From: an uncultured Planctomycetota bacterium
GTDB lineage: Bacteria; Planctomycetota; SZUA-567; JAFGNG01
Length of the DNA: 21,490 nucleotides
Assembly: GCA_947311175.1 (NCBI GenBank)
Contig: CAMZKK010000075.1
Location: 1-21,490 of the forward strand
Direction: 5' to 3'
Below, in pieces: positions 21,200-21,490 of the stretch (within the stretch, counting starts at the first letter, position 1; the number at the start of each line of letters is the position of its first letter). Below the pieces are notes generated by a model. It was given only the letters and a program-made list of their open reading frames with translations. It was not told the origin of the DNA and did not search any database. The translations under genes were made by a program, and so were the position numbers.

Positions 21200-21380
21200 A
21201 CCTAAATTCCGTAGTTGGAATTAACAATTAAGGAAGTTCTACGGACGATATTAAATGAAATTAAAATATAAGCGATACCAATTATTTTTATTTAATTATT
21301 TACAACAACATCCGATAATGTTATAGTCCCAATTCTAAATTTGTAGGGAATTGAGTAAAAGACATACTACAATTTTTTTT
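21200..21380. other. Gene-free AT-rich stretch at the right edge
   Basis: After site G, nothing codes. A weak inverted repeat, caattc (21330-21335) with gaattg (21348-21353), and a run of eight T at 21373-21380 precede the long terminal inverted repeat. No promoter or RNA gene could be supported. Confidence 0.4.
21201..21223. repeat. Short dispersed palindrome, site G
   Basis: CCTAAATTCC-gtagtt-GGAATTA, a 6-bp perfect inner stem (aattcc/ggaatt) just after the stop of the last gene. Same family as sites A, B, D, E and F. Confidence 0.5.
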
Positions 21381-21490
21381 TAATTATCACCTTTAGCAAT
21401 AGCTAAAGAACCTTCATTGTTAATTATTAACTGTTAATTGTTAATAATTAACAATGAAGGTTCTTTAGCTATTGCTAAAGGTGATAATTA
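21381..21490. repeat. Perfect 50-bp inverted repeat with 10-nt loop at the window end
   Basis: The left arm 21381-21430 is the exact reverse complement of the right arm 21441-21490; the loop is ctgttaattg (21431-21440). Each arm itself contains a small hairpin, ctttagc-aata-gctaaag (21391-21408 on the left). The right arm runs exactly to the last base of the window, so the true extent is unknown. It may be a transposon end, a large hairpin, or a fold-back artefact at a contig tip. Confidence 0.9.

Overview
This is an AT-rich bacterial window of about 21.5 kb, with 16 protein-coding genes I consider real, one of them an insertion-sequence transposase, plus one gene remnant. No rRNA, tRNA or CRISPR array is visible. 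The organism looks Gram-negative (an Sec/lipobox lipoprotein and a WecA-type lipid-carrier transferase) and probably anaerobic (oxygen-independent B12-type ribonucleotide reductase, YgiQ radical SAM protein). The DapA-like, SDR-like and Gfo/Idh/MocA genes are of kinds common in Lentisphaerota, Planctomycetota and related uncultured phyla, but I cannot place the organism firmly.

Region by region: (1) 1-2075 holds an apparently intact IS1634-type insertion sequence (transposase 273-1934). It is flanked by a 12-bp direct repeat and, outside that, by a 19-bp perfect inverted repeat belonging to the older target locus, next to a C-terminal gene remnant on the minus strand. (2) 2067-4562 has a DUF134 DNA-binding protein (minus), a WecA/MraY-type sugar-phosphate transferase with an unusual PilZ-like C-terminal extension, and an orphan flagellar-rod-like (FlgC-type) small protein. 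(3) 4738-8094 (minus) has a Gfo/Idh/MocA oxidoreductase, a small one-TM protein, a soluble REC-HK-REC hybrid kinase, and a 75-aa cysteine-containing protein. (4) 8399-13524 (plus) has a coiled-coil lipoprotein, the class II ribonucleotide reductase NrdJ preceded by two NrdR-type boxes and a leader hairpin and followed by a strong terminator, and an ECF sigma factor with a FecR-like membrane anti-sigma partner. (5) 13554-17903 (minus) has a likely operon of DUF1622 membrane protein, YgiQ, SDR-like NAD-binding protein and DapA-like aldolase. (6) 18060-21199 (plus) has a two-gene membrane module: an SPFH protein with a C-terminal GYF_2 domain, and a membrane protein with duplicated Tim44-like/zinc-ribbon units plus a TerB-like domain. 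Two near-identical hairpins separate the genes.

Two non-coding patterns stand out. A family of short AT-rich palindromes (core like AAATTYCGCAGTT, often bounded by CCTAAATT/AATTTAGG) sits in most gene gaps, including one that forms the nrdJ terminator. The window also ends in a perfect 50-bp inverted repeat with a 10-nt loop, which may be real or an assembly fold-back at a contig edge. The most system-like content is the SPFH-GYF / Tim44x2-ZnR-TerB pair. It recalls the Bacillus YdjI/PspA-type membrane-stress context, but without PspA.
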